From Sperchopsis tessellata (taxonomy: Eukaryota > Arthropoda > Insecta > Coleoptera > Hydrophilidae): 34,873 bases of DNA. The DNA is taken from NCBI GenBank assembly GCA_033557685.1, contig JAWQRN010000187.1, positions 1 to 34,873 on the forward strand, in the 5' to 3' direction. The notes below the pieces were generated by a model. It had not been told where the DNA came from. It made no database searches and saw nothing but the letters and a program-made list of their open reading frames with translations. Made by a program: the position numbers and the translations under genes. This document shows, one piece after another, positions 19,701 through 31,495 of this stretch; position 1 is the stretch's first letter; each line of letters starts with the position of its first letter.

Positions 19701-19843
19701 AGTTTATTGTAAAACTTCGGCTATTTCTATTGTGTTTTGGTGTAGGAAAATTTCACAATTTTCGGAGTGTTTGAGCGTAGTATTTAGAGATTTTAGCATA
19801 GCATAGGGGTCGATTGTTCATGTAATTTGGGAAGTCCATTCAT

Positions 19844-19846
<3 letters not shown>

Positions 19847-19889
<43 letters not shown>
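19847..19889. repeat. (AT)n microsatellite
   Basis: Uninterrupted AT tract of 43 bp at the 5'-truncated side of PLE copy C. Confidence 0.97.
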
Positions 19890-19890
<1 letters not shown>

Positions 19891-19975
19891 GCGAATGGCT
19901 GACTAATATATAAGCTTTTATTTATATTTGGGAAAACAGACAAAAGTGATTAAGGCTGGTAGCACAATAAAGATT

Positions 19976-20022
19976 GACCATTATATATTTCAAACAAACC
20001 GTTTGTTTTTCATCAAGTGGTA
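19976..20022 (-). ncRNA. type I hammerhead ribozyme-like motif, left arm
   Basis: Minus strand, 5' to 3': stem I UACCAC (20017-20022), core UUGAUGA (20010-20016, first base changed from C), stem II AAACAAA/UUUGUUU with a short loop, GAAA (19988-19991), palindromic stem III AUAUAU (19983-19988), A at the cleavage position (19982), stem I AUGGUC (19976-19981). The closing base and C3 are mutated, so activity is doubtful. Very short, palindromic stem III is known from retroelement hammerheads, which act as dimers. Confidence 0.6.
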
Positions 20023-20674
20023 TTACACAAATTCAATTATCTATAAATACACGTTCTATGAATTACATTAAGGGATTATTCTTCAAATTAGTAACGATGA
20101 GTTATATTTAATACATTCCATCAAGGACAACATAGATTAATATTAATAGTTATAACCTGGCTCCTTCGATAAACAGCTGATAGCAGCAGCAAAATACAAC
20201 AATGACATTGACAGGACGTCACTGTCGCGCATACATGATACAATGAATGAGGTACGCTTACACCCGTAGAGAATGGACCATAATAACGAAAGGGATAACG
20301 TTAGGGATATAATAAATGGAGGTGAAACATAGAAACCCACATAAGGAAGGACTTCTAATGAAGAGAGAACCAAAGACACTATGACCAAGAGAGAATTCTA
20401 TTAGTTACATCACTAACGTTATCCCTTTTTTATTATGGTCCACCTGTATGGGGGTAAGCATATCTCTTTTCAGTGTACCATGTATGCGCGACGGGGACGT
20501 CCTGTCAATGTCATTATTGTGTTTTGCTGCTACTATCCAGTTTATCGAAGCAGCCAGGTTATAACTATTAATATAAATCTGTGTTTTCCTCCATGGAGTG
20601 TACTAAATGTAATTCATAGTTATTACTTTAAGAGAAATCCTTAATGTAATTTATACACAATTGTATTTTTGTAG

Positions 20675-20721
20675 TACCACCTGATGAAAAACAAAAGGTT
20701 TGTTTGAAATATATAGTGCTG
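20675..20721 (+). ncRNA. type I hammerhead ribozyme-like motif, right arm
   Basis: Plus strand: stem I UACCAC (20675-20680), perfect core CUGAUGA (20681-20687), stem II AAACAAA/UUUGUUU with one bulged A (20688-20705), GAAA (20706-20709), palindromic stem III AUAUAU (20709-20714), A at the cleavage position (20715), stem I GUGCUG (20716-20721). Stem I has one C-C mismatch. Comparison with the left-arm copy suggests an ancestral GUGGU pairing perfectly with ACCAC. Confidence 0.72.
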
Positions 20722-20808
20722 CCATCTGACAGCCATTTTTATTAACGCTTTCACTTGCAATTTATTCGTCCCATATATTTAAAATCGATGAGATATAACT
20801 ATTGGTAT

Positions 20809-20851
20809 CCTTGGCTGACGAGCCCTAAATAGCGCGAAATGCATCTCAGGG
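20809..20851 (+). ncRNA. type I hammerhead ribozyme-like motif
   Basis: CCUUGG (20809-20814) pairs with UCAGGG (20846-20851) as stem I, six pairs including two G-U. The core CUGACGA (20815-20821) is canonical; stem II GCCCU/AGCGC (20822-20835) has one C-C mismatch around an AAAU loop; GAAA is at 20836-20839. Stem III is a palindromic AUGCAU (20839-20844), followed by C at the cleavage position (20845). This matches the minimal hammerheads described in Penelope-like and related retroelements, which depend on dimer pairing of stem III. Confidence 0.78.
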
Positions 20852-22557
20852 TCCAATACTTGCCTCATATGCCGATCAAAATGGTAAAATTTTAGATTTA
20901 TATATATTTAAGAAAAATAACTTTCAGGGATTTGAATTTTACATGTCGATCGTAGTTAGCGTTTTAAGATTTTTTTTCTTTAAAAATGAAAATCATAATT
21001 TATTTGCAATAATAATACAAATCAAAATTTTCCTATTTTTTTAAATTTCCAGAAAATTTATTCTAGCTCTGTAATTGATTAGTTTTTGAAAGAAAATAAT
21101 CATTAGTTTAAATTTAACATAATAAGGTTGTTAGTGATCTAGAGGAAATGGGTCAACCTCAATACGACAATTTAATTTTACAATATGTATACAGTAACAC
21201 CGTGTAAATGTTGTAATTCATGTTCTTTTAAATGTTAGTAGTTGCATCGCTATCGATATCTTTAAACTCTTTGTTAACCGCTCTAAGGAATTTCAAGTGT
21301 ATATATTATTTATAAATAATATCAACTGTAAAATTTAAATTTGACATCCCTAAAAAAAATTTGATTTGGTTTTCAAAAAAAAAAATCAAAATTTTGATGT
21401 ATTTGTATTGATTGCTTAAGATATTAATTTTTCTCTGGGGTCATCCGTCAGGAAATACAAGTTTCTCTGTAATGTAATTTTTGTTGAAAACTGAGACTTT
21501 TTATTTGAATATTATCAATTATTCAGAGGTAATCTATTGTGAAAATACATTGTTGTTGAGTAATTGTAATGTGGATATCATAGAAATATATTATCAAAGT
21601 AGTAAATAACTTAAAAGAATAGCCTCAACGAAAGGTATTCAACTACAATGTGCACATTTTTGGCGTCCGTATTCGCCAGACCGTTACGGAACCTTGTGTC
21701 ACATGTGTTTCGGTGGACTATTCTTATTTAGAGCAAACATGACTGACCTTGAGCCTTGTTTAGCCGGTGCAACTAAGGTCTTCCTGTAATCGTCTTGCAT
21801 ATTTTACAACACATCGTACATACGAGAGTTCAACCCAGAACATAGCTGTTTGTATCAAATCAAGAACGACATGCCATGCGGCTAGTTTCACGGCAGAGCA
21901 CATTGCTTAATATTTATTGGTTCTAGGGCAATGCAACGCCTACTTACTAAATAATTTCGTACTCAGCTCGTACGCAAACCTGTTAAATTATCTTTTCAAT
22001 TGGTTGGTTGCATTAAACTTTTCTTAATCTGCTGATTATTAGAATGTTAGAAATTGATGATTCTTGGTTATTGATTTTATTAAAATAATGAGAATATAGC
22101 TAGTTATTGGCGAATGATCTTAACTATTCATTATATTTATAATTTTTAGTATAACAATACTGTAGAGGGAATATTTTTATTAAAAAGGTATTATAGCTTA
22201 TCTTCACCCATACATAAGTAAATGTTTAATTTGTAATTAATGTAGCTCCTGCTACTTACATTATTAAGTCTTTTACATAAACTGAGAGTGTGCATTATTT
22301 AGCTGTACTGTTCTCCTCGGTAAATGTACACACTTGACACTCCTTCGGATCTTAGTAACACGATACTCTAAATTACGAAATTAGAACAAAAAAATCACAA
22401 CTTTCGTGTATTATTTACTTTATATTTGCAATACAATGCGTTTTCACATATAACAAAATTCAAAATGTAATAATCTTAAGGAACAAAACGGAAAAGTGTA
22501 TAGTAAATTGTATGACGCGTTACTTCTTATAATCTCAGGTGACTATCTACAGGATTT
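20852..22557. other. AT-rich region without recognisable gene
   Basis: No transposon ends or coding motifs were recognised. A moderately GC-richer stretch at about 21640-21910 has no long frame and no domain that I know. Confidence 0.5.
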
Positions 22558-22921
22558 CCGGGAGATAACAGTCTTTTGGCTTTTATATTTGCCGACGTTT
22601 CGTCCACCGTTACAGGGGGCATTATTAAGACATGTAGCTCTTAAAATAATTATAAATTAACCTGTAGCCTTGAAAAGTGCTTGATGTAGGTGCCGACCAG
22701 CTCTAAAAAGTAATAAGCATATAATGACATGTAGATCTCAGAAGTGTTGGTTATAGAATTAATCAACACTTCTGAGAGCCATATGTCATTATATGCTTAG
22801 TACTTTTTAGAGGTACACCTAGTACTTTTCAGAGCTACATGGAAATTTATTATTAGCACTTTTAAGCAACGGTGGACGAAACGTCGACAAAAACAAAAGC
22901 CAACACACGGTTATCTCCCGG
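22558..22921. repeat. PLE-like head-to-head inverted repeat
   Basis: Outer ends CCGGGAGATAAC (22558-22569) and GTTATCTCCCGG (22910-22921) are perfect complements. Just inside each is a CGAAACGTCG-type terminus (TTTC at 22598, GAAA at 22878) with GGUGGAC before it on the element strand, and the centre is an almost perfect hairpin (TCAGAAGTGTTG / CAACACTTCTGA, 22738-22775). The arms contain repeated units of the form TGTAGCTCTNAAAAGTGCTA spaced about 30-36 bp. The CUGANGA part of a hammerhead is degenerate in both arms. Confidence 0.78.
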
Positions 22922-25900
22922 AAAATTTGAAGATATTTACTGTGGCCTTGAAAGCCGACGTACTCAGGTCACTTTTTCCTACTGTACTCTCTAAAGGTGC
23001 GTCGTCATTCTTACGGAAATGCGAAAAAATATATGCATTAATTAGCAAATTAATATTGAAAACTTGAATACTCTTCTTTAAAATTAGGAAGTTGAAGCTA
23101 GGTTTCGGTATAACCAAAAATGTTTGAAAATAGAGATCATGTTATTCAAAATTACCATTTAAACTGAGTATAACTGAATCTTTTCAAATTTAAATTCTAA
23201 ATTTAAAACGAAAATATCTCGAAATCTATACAATTTAAAGACAAATCCGGTTTTTTTGTAGGAAACACGGCTTTAGTATAAAGTAAAAAAAAGAATGTTA
23301 TGTGGATATAATATCTATAACAATATATCTAGAAATCTGATTCTTTAATTTTTAGTGTAACAGAACATTTTCTCAAATCTTCCTACATAACTCTATATAG
23401 AGGTTTGCTGGGTTTTCTTCGTCAATTTGTATTTCAAATACAATTTTTGTTCTATTATATTATACTAACGAAAAGCGCACCAAAATTCGCGTCATTAATG
23501 TTATTATTTAACACATATAAGTTATAAGTTGATTTCTATTATCAGTTGGCACTAAAATGCTTTTATTTCCTTTCTTACCCAAATCATTTTTATTTCTTTT
23601 TATTTTTACGCGTTTTGAAGTGTCGGCTCATAAGAGATTGTTTATTTCATAGTCAATAGTTTAGGAATACTTGAAAACATACTAAATTATGTACGTGTCA
23701 AGGGTATGAGGTTACTTTTTTTTAAATCGCACAGCTTCAAGTTATAGCTCTTGGAAATGACGCCAAAACATTGTAAAAAGAGGTTTTCGTGGCTGTTGCT
23801 ATATCTCAGTGAGGCACACATATAATATAATATAACGAGTACACAAATTTAACTTGCATTAACTTCCATCGATTGATTTTATATTAAATGTTATTTTGAT
23901 CAAATAAAACTCTTCAAAGTAAACAAATATTTTATTATATGAATGTAAGACACAACAAAGAATTGTGCGTATTAGTTTGTGAAAGAAAATAAGTATTTTT
24001 TTTTGTGTAATCATTCTTTTGGCCTTGATAGAGATAACTTTTAGCTTAGCACACATGGCTGTTTTGAAGTCAGCTTATGTTTAGAGGTAAACGACATTTC
24101 TCCAAGCAGCTGACTGCATATACTATCTGTCGACTATAGGAATTTGCAAAAGTTTCTCTTATTAAGTTGCTGTCCATGTTTTGACTTTCTCATGTTACAA
24201 CTTTATCTAATAAATGTTGATGCATGAAATTTTATTGGTGTTTAGACCGTTAATTAAAATTATTGTTCCTATTGCGCTGGAGTATGGTCTGAATAAAGTT
24301 CTTATCACAAAATATTTCCGAACGTGTCAAATGTTCAATTTTGTATATAAGACAATTTGAACACATTTACTCGATATTAAGTTGGAATTAGCTCCTATCA
24401 GCATTGTATATAGTTCTCATGGAATTGAAATTCGTTGAAACTCGTATTATTGCTAACTTGGAGAGTTCGTCAGATGATATTTTATTAAAACTGAACGATA
24501 AAAGTAAATAATTTTCTAATAAAATCGTATTTCCCTGAATTTAACGGCTTTCTGTATTAATCGCTGCCAAGACGCTCACTCACTGGCTAGTTCAGAATAG
24601 CCGCTTCCTTACCACAACTCTTCCGGACCCAACTCTCGAAAACTCCTAAATTTTCTCAGGTTGTAAGTCCTTGTCAAGTCTATCCTATATCTCAGCCGGG
24701 AATTCATGTGGTCCGATAAGGTAAAACAATGTGATAGACTTTCATGTAATAACACGCAAATTCTGCGCTTTTTGAATATGGATATTTTTGCAGCAAAACT
24801 CATGTGCATAAATCAAGTTTAGGTTTTCAACCCACGTATCTAATAGGATGAAGATGCCACCACTGAAGTTTCTGTAAACATATTTATTCTGCAATACAAT
24901 TAGCATTCTGCATCTTAAATTGCCAACTAAGATTCAACTTGAAATTTATCGAGGGGATAATGTTGGTTTGAATAGCAGAAGTGAAAGTAAATACCTCGTA
25001 AACAAGTTGTTAAAATTTACAACGGCTGACCAAAACGGTACGGGCGGAAGGTTAGATTTATAAAAGTCTGTATAAGTTAAAACAGTAATGTTATCTTGTG
25101 TATTCTTCTGCGTATACGAAAAACCACAAGCAGAGGTAGAACTTACGGTATGGCACATTATATTGGAAGACATACGATTAAAACAAGTTTAGTCTGAGGT
25201 TCAGATTTATGCATTTGTTGGACAAAGCATGTTTCGGTTGTTGTCTAGAATTAATCAGCGCATTAACGTCAGAAGACGTGAATTGCTGGACAGTAAACAG
25301 AAAACAAGGATACCCTCATCTGAAATACAAAAAGGAAAACAAACAAAAAACATAAAAAATAAAAATAAATAAATAAAAAAAAAGAATCACCAACGAACCA
25401 TGCAGAAGGTAAAACGAAACAAAACACAATACTTATGTTTATTTATGTATTTGGTAGTCGCCGGTAAAAAAGAACCGTAGATATTTTTAGTCCTTGAACT
25501 CATAAAGCTCGAAGTTGGTAAGCCGGTCCAGTATTTTAACATTTCGAGTTATTATGGCTTTGGTGTCATCAGGTTATAGCATATATCTGGTATTATTGCT
25601 CTTAATTAGCTATTTTCATATCAAAGTGCGAAGTTAGTAGCGAATAAAATACATAAATGTGGTTTTTTATTTGGTAAAATGCCAGTTTTATATTCTAACG
25701 ACCGATTTTTGTTAACCTCTGTATATTTCATATAAATTATTTTCAATCCTATAAAGTTATCATGCTTGGTCGTCGCCAGGACCTGCCAATGTCGTCCTCC
25801 CGGTTTTAATTTTACGTTAGTGTAGTGTTTATTGCACATTTACCATAATATTTTATCCGAGAAATCACCTTCAAATCATGGCTTCTTTCAATTTTTTTTT

Positions 25901-26109
25901 AAAAATATACGTGTTTTACAATAGTATGTTTATAATTTTGGGAATTCGTCTTTTTTATCTGAAACTTTTACGTTTTGTTTTTTTTTTTATTTATTATTTG
26001 CTAGAAATGTGAAGTGGGGCTTTTTCTTCTTGTGCTGCATATATGCATTAATGGATGCTTGCGACAACCTGCTGCGTCTCGTCCCGGTCCCTCGATGTAT
26101 GAATCAAGC
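22922..26109. other. AT-rich region without recognisable gene
   Basis: Short frames here (22911-23117, 23859-24056, 24609-24809, 24946-25173 and 25621-25839, all minus) show no domain and no splice context that I trust. An A-rich stretch at about 25325-25385 (AAACAAAC, AAATAAATAAATAAA) could be the tail of a retroposed sequence, but no body was recognised. Confidence 0.45.
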
Positions 26110-26275
26110 TCGCTCTATCAAAGGCCTTTTCGTTGTCCGTTGCAAGGGACATTATCTAGACCTGTAGCTCTTAAAAGTGCTAGAGATTGCCATGTAGCAA
26201 GTGTAGATGTAGGTGCCGACAAGCTCTAAAAAGCTAATAATAGAATAACATGTAGCTCTCAAGTGCTAGTCAAGA
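26110..26275 (-). mobile_element. solo PLE-like end, relative of 22558-22921
   Basis: Shares ACCTGTAGCTCTTAAAAGTG, GATGTAGGTGCCGAC, AGCTCTAAAAAG and ACATGTAGCTCTCA with the left arm of the 22558-22921 repeat, in the same order and orientation. On the minus strand it ends GTCCCTTGCAACGGACAACG followed by AAAAGG, the place where the related arms have GGACGAAACG. It is not inverted. Confidence 0.65.
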
Positions 26276-29200
26276 AATATTTTTTTTTATTTAACCTGAG
26301 GCAACGCTAGTTCAAATTTTCTGTTTATTTTTCTTGATGGTCCGGACAGATCCTTCATTTAAATGCAAACTTTTGGAAACTGATTATATATTTTTCTCTT
26401 GATTAAGTAGGTCCAAAATTTAGTTTTTATTAAAAATCAAAATTTTGGGCAAGAATTTAAATAAAAGAAATTAAATAAATTATTCTTATACATATTTCGG
26501 GCTAGAATTTAAATTAAAAAAAAAGTTTCATAATACGTACCTAGAAAATTTTACAAGCTTAACAATGAACGACAATGTACACAGAACAACGTACATGGAA
26601 TTTTGTTAATAGCGGATATCCGATTAATCGACTAATCGATTATCACTTTTCACTAATCCATTCGTCGATAAAAAATACCAATAGTCGTCAGCACTAGTAT
26701 TTGCTATAATTTTCTTGAAATTCCCTTTAGGTATGTAGGTACCTGTTTTAATTATTTTTAACTTTTGAAATTGATACTTTTGTATCTATAAGCATAATAG
26801 TGTTATTCGTAGCACATTTTGAACAAAATAATATTTCATTTCTCCTTAACTTTGTAGGTAAGCAATAAATTGATATTTTTGCTCAAAATTGTGCCTATAG
26901 CTATGATAGTAAAGATACTTGAAACTTTTTTTGAGTCAGAACATTGTTTGAATGGTCCTTTCAGGGACATTTTATTTGTACTACCAAAATTTAATTCACA
27001 ATGATTTAATAAATACATGTCTATGGATTATTTTTTTTCACTCAAAATTGTCTTACCTAGAAAGTTGGTGGTGGTACAACGAACAGAAAATAGAATTATA
27101 GGCCAAAGCATTTTCGTAAAAAAATATGTATAACAAGAATTTGGGTTTCAGGTAGTTTTTCGAGGAATTGTAAAGTAAAAAAAAAACTTGGCCCTTCACT
27201 TTGTATTTACACTTTCACGTAGACAAGATAAATAGAGCAAAGTTATAAAGGCATTGATTGGCAAGGGTTGTAAACAAAGGTTTGAAAAAATGCAACTTTC
27301 TAATTGCAGAAAAAAAGGATTCGCTCGGCCTAATTTCGTTCTATATCCCTCTACAATAGATACAAAACGTTCAAGTTAAATAGCGTGTTAAACTAAGGTC
27401 TTACGTCAATTGCATGTTACTTTCTCATACACTTGTGTAATTTATAAGTGAAAACAGTTTTTTTTATTATTATTTCAAATTGGAATACTTGATTAACAAG
27501 TCAATATTTAGTAAAAATATAAACAGTCCTTACATATAAATTAATATATTTTATTGTTAAAATTCATCAAAATCGTTTCCAAATATCGCATGCACTCAAA
27601 AAAATAATTCGGCAATCCTACGAAACATTCTTCATTCCCAATATTTGACTGCTTTGAGCTGTAAATCTTGACGAAATCTATCTTCAATTAAATAAATTAG
27701 TTTTTTTTCCGTTCCTTGCCTTGTTTTTTTTTGCATATTTTCTAGTTGTTTGCCATTAGGCAATTAAAAACATGATAAATCAAAATTCAGTTTAGGTTTT
27801 TAAAGGGGCTTTAAACGAGTATTTTTATGGGGCTCATAAATTTCCCTGAGAAGACGGACGCATTTTATTGTGGTTTTATTTACGTTTGCCGCTACTAATC
27901 GGTTCGAGTTGAACGTGTCAGCTCACCACTGAAACAAACAATAAAAAGTGTTTAAAAATTATTTATAACTTGCCGACTCTCCCGGGTGGCTGACAACTTT
28001 AAGGCCAAGAACATCTTTGAAAAAAAATGACTTAAAAAAAATACATAGAAGTTGTAGCTGCGCGTCCTTTTTCTGTATCTACACTTCTGTAAATGAATGT
28101 TACAGCTGTAGCTAAAACTAATGTAAAACTGTAACCCAAATGCTATTATTTACAAAGTTATAGACGATGTAAGTGCTATAGTACCCTTTCATTGTGGTTA
28201 TTTTTCAGTTATAATTGACAGGATTGAATATTAAAGGAATTTTAACTTTAATACGTAATTAATATTATAAATGAATTTATTATTATACTGTAAAAAAACA
28301 TATCGCATACGACTAGGGTTGAAAAACTTTTTACCTAACCAAACCTAACGAATAGTTGTTGTGCATCTCGTTTAGTATTTATGCACATTTACACTCTTTT
28401 CAAATTTACATAAATTCTAACAATTTTTCAAATGCTACTAAACATACAATCGCCTGCAAAATTCGAAGAACTTCAAAGGAACTGCCCGTGAACGCTAAGC
28501 CTGACCGCTCGGGTTTATTACGAGTCGAAATTTTAAACGCGTTTTTCTCAAAACTTCATTTTCGAAATTGGCGTGCAGGACTACACGAAAACTATTGAAC
28601 CAATTTATTTGTTACAATTGTTGTTATTTGACATTTGTTGTCAAGAAGAGAGTACATAGAATTATGCCCAAATCGCCCAGTTCCCAGTGAAAACACATTT
28701 TTGAATACTTATAGAAATTTATATAGCGGTCTTAAAAGAAAAAGATATAGCACTGGAGCAAACGAAAATGAATATCTTGATATTTTTATTATTTTTGAAG
28801 GTAACCATGCTATAAATTACTGATGTAAAGAATAAAACTAAAATTATTTTGAAATTCTATCCGCAGACCTAGTTTAAACATTTATTTTAAAACTAAGCTT
28901 CTCTGAGTAAAATCTATATTCTAATAGGATAATCGTTTTGAGATGTGTATCACGTGAAACTCAAAAAAGTTATTTAAGAATTCAAAGAAAGTTAAATAAA
29001 ATATGAATATAAGCTTCAGAAATTATTACCGTTTCTAAAGTTTACAAAAGACCAAAAAGATTAGAATTTTGCCAGTATAGTCTGGTATATATGGTACTAA
29101 TTAGTAGCGACGTAAATATATTTATTTGCGAAAACATTGATTAAATGAAAAAGCTGGTAACTTATAAGAGAATATGAATATTTAAATTGCACATTTGATT

Positions 29201-30189
29201 ATGGCAGCTTTTTTAGAAGTTAGAAAGCAATTTACTGAAATTTGAAAACAGCCCCAATTAATAGAAGCGATAGTAAGTAGAAATGGGTGTTCCCCCTTGC
29301 ATATTTGAAATCCGTAACGTGGAATTCTATGAGATGCACACAGTGCGAAGTTCGGTAGGGCCTCGGCATTCAGAGACGTCTCCTGGGCCCTCTTCAAACT
29401 ATTTTATAGCTTTTCTCCCTTCCCTCCCACAAGAGCGCGCCTTGGTGAGCGAGCTTGATCGAGGAACCAGGGTATAAATTACTTTCCTCTTGCTCCTTAC
29501 CACCTCTTGCGCACCTTCCGATGCCCTCCTGATTCATTCCATGCCCAGGGAACCTGCCATGTTTCATTCCTATCTGAGGCGAGATTTTCGTTTTTTTTTT
29601 TGTGTGTCCTGAGTTATTACATTCGCAACGCGGTGTTCGATAGGAAAAGTGGAAGTCGGGTGAGAGGGGTGGCAAAGACAAGGCATAATAACCTTGGTAA
29701 TTAATTTATGGTTCATTCGTAGCAACGGATTTTTGTGGGCGGCTTTGAAAACAAAAACGTGACACATGAACGCTAGGGGGATCAAATTACTTGAATATGC
29801 AAACAATTGCTGGTTTGTTATTCTTTTGCTTCCGATTTTGTTTGTTTGCTTATTGAAACCATGGCCTATGGCGTAGGAGTTCAAATGTTAGTCATCGATT
29901 GACTTGCTATAAATTATACCTTTCTGAAAGTACCGATTTGGTCGTAAACAAATGGATTTGATATTGAATTACAAAAATTTTGCTCACTTTTAATTGGAAA
30001 TCATTGGCATGATACAATTTCATTTTACGCGAAATGAAAATGAACACTGTGGTTCAAATATCTGTTGATTGTGCAGTGCAAGGGTTTTTTAAATTATTTT
30101 ATCTTATATACATTAATATTAATTACTGATATTCTACGGCAAACATTATTATTTGTATTACTATCTATGCCATTCGCTCTTTTCTCTCT
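26276..30189. other. AT-rich region with a few compositional patches
   Basis: About 3.9 kb with no recognised transposon or gene. Noted inside: a palindrome-rich CGATTAATCGACTAATCGAT stretch near 26620-26645; a patch at 28445-28600 (open frame 28356-28598) whose CTCAAAACTTCATTTTCGAA-type sequence I associate with insect repeats but cannot place; and a GC-richer patch at about 29330-29690 with overlapping frames on both strands (for example 29394-29681 minus) without known domains. Confidence 0.4.
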
Positions 30190-30355
30190 CTTTCTTCTAT
30201 TGCGGTATAGCGATAGCACCTCCGTCTTGTTTGTATTTAACACCAGACCGATTTACTTTGCTGTTGTCTGCAGCTGTCGCAAACAGATTTCAGGCGAAAC
30301 GACCCATATTCCTCGAATGTAAAGGTCGTCCGCATGCAGAAAGATGTGGACATTT
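30190..30355 (-). pseudogene. LINE reverse transcriptase fragment, motif C region
   Basis: Minus strand reads IFLHADDLYIRGIWVVSPEI, then CLRQLQTTAK, a stop, and IGLVLNTNKTEVLSLYRNR. HADD (30325-30336) stands for the YADD/FADD catalytic box and GLVLNTNKTEVL for the segment that follows it in R1/I-like LINE polymerases. Both Asp residues are kept. The fragment is about 55 codons and nothing convincing extends it in either direction. Confidence 0.6.
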
Positions 30356-31495
30356 TATTATAATTAAAATACCGTTAAGTATCGGGATATACGTTGGCAT
30401 TATAACTCGAATGGAAGCCTTAGGTTTGATTATGTACTAAACCATTTAATATATTTATTTAATTGTGCTTATCACATGCACTCTATAAACACTTTGGAAT
30501 AGGACTCTTAATTATCCCTCTGAAAAGTTTGTTCAAACCTTATAACGCAGCACGTTTTATCATCGTTCTGCAAGTATATTTACAAGCCAAAGGTAAGTGA
30601 CGGTTATTAACGAATACGCATAACTAGTTAAATCTTAGAAACATTCAAACAGTTCACTTTTCTTGTGTTCGTAATTTAAATTTTTATAGAACTAGCATCA
30701 AGCTTAATCGTTCTTTCAAGCGTCAGTGCTTCAAGCCGGATTTTCATAATTGCTAATAAGTAGTTTGTGTAGTTTTACTGTTTTTTACTGATTATTCCAA
30801 TTTATTTCGTGTCGTTTTTAGTTAACTTTTCCGTTGTTTCTCCAGTCGCTTTCATCGCGTTGACTTCTAAGAATTTTATTGTAAAAGCTCGTGTCGTTTG
30901 ATGTCCTTTATACAGAATGGCGCTTTATCAAAAATAAATTTCTCGCTTGCAAATTGATTTGATAGCTAAGATGAACAAATTAAATCGTATTTCCTCAAAG
31001 GTCAATCAAATGTTTAAGCGATCTTTCACACTAACGCTTAAAAGAAAGTTTAAGCTTAAATTGATGTCGGTTCTATTTGAATTCAATGCTAATTACGAAT
31101 AAAAGAAAAGTTGACTGTTTGAATGTTTTTAATATTAAACTATTTATGTGTATTTTTTATTAAATGTTATTTACCTTTGTTTTGTAAATGATCTTGCAGT
31201 ACGATGAATAAAACGTGTTGCGTTTGAAGGATGGGAGCAAATAAGGACTTATAACTGGATTTAACAAAAACAATTACTACTAAAAATTGAATTGAAAATT
31301 GCTATTGCTTAAACGAAATGCTTGCGAGAGAGATGTTGAGTGTGAATGTCGACTGCTTTTTAACTTCTTTTGTACCTCATAGTTACTATTTCAAGATGTG
31401 CGAGTAATAAAACTAATAAAAGGGATCATGAACTAGGTTTTTCCAGACATATGCTCCATTCGAGATGGACGGACTGTTATTTTCTAAATAAATTA
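30356..31495. other. AT-rich region without recognisable gene
   Basis: No coding motifs were recognised. AAAGGTAAGTG at about 30589 would be a good splice donor, but there is no open frame before it that I would call an exon. Confidence 0.4.

Larger units (their letters stand above)
18115..19840 (-). mobile_element. Penelope-like element, copy C, with SINE inserted
   Basis: A decayed PLE about 1.4 kb long without its insert. It runs on the minus strand from RT motif A at the high-coordinate side (against a TA tract at 19847) to the 3' terminus near 18115 (GATCCCGAAACTATCG-like, then CAATCAAGGACAACCAGTAA). A tRNA SINE interrupts the RT region at 19262-19540. Copies A and B at 12924-14107 are of the same family. 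Confidence 0.85.
19976..20721. repeat. large inverted repeat built from two PLE-like ends
   Basis: The left arm (about 19976-20313) and right arm (about 20403-20721) are inverted copies, estimated by eye at about 80-85% identity, around a spacer of about 90 bp. Shared landmarks include GTTATAACCTGGCT and GACATTGACAGGACGTC, GGACCATAATAA, and GGGATAACGTTAG at the inner ends. At each outer end is a hammerhead-like motif pointing outward. The two short frames 20143-20388 minus and 20435-20644 plus are mirror images of one another and have no protein similarity that I know. Confidence 0.85.

Noticed and set aside
20143..20644. Two short frames on opposite strands as a pair of genes
   Set aside because: They are mirror images inside the inverted repeat arms, with no known domain; better explained as non-coding repeat sequence.
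22631..22750. CRISPR-like array from the repeated TGTAGCTCT units
   Set aside because: Repeats are imperfect, spacers are not unique and the genome is eukaryotic; these are internal repeats of a PLE-like end.
28356..28598. 80-codon plus frame as a conserved protein
   Set aside because: The second half resembles sequence I associate with insect repeats, and no motif supports translation.
29394..29681. 95-codon minus frame in a GC-richer patch as a gene
   Set aside because: Open frames exist on both strands with no recognisable domain; composition alone is not enough.
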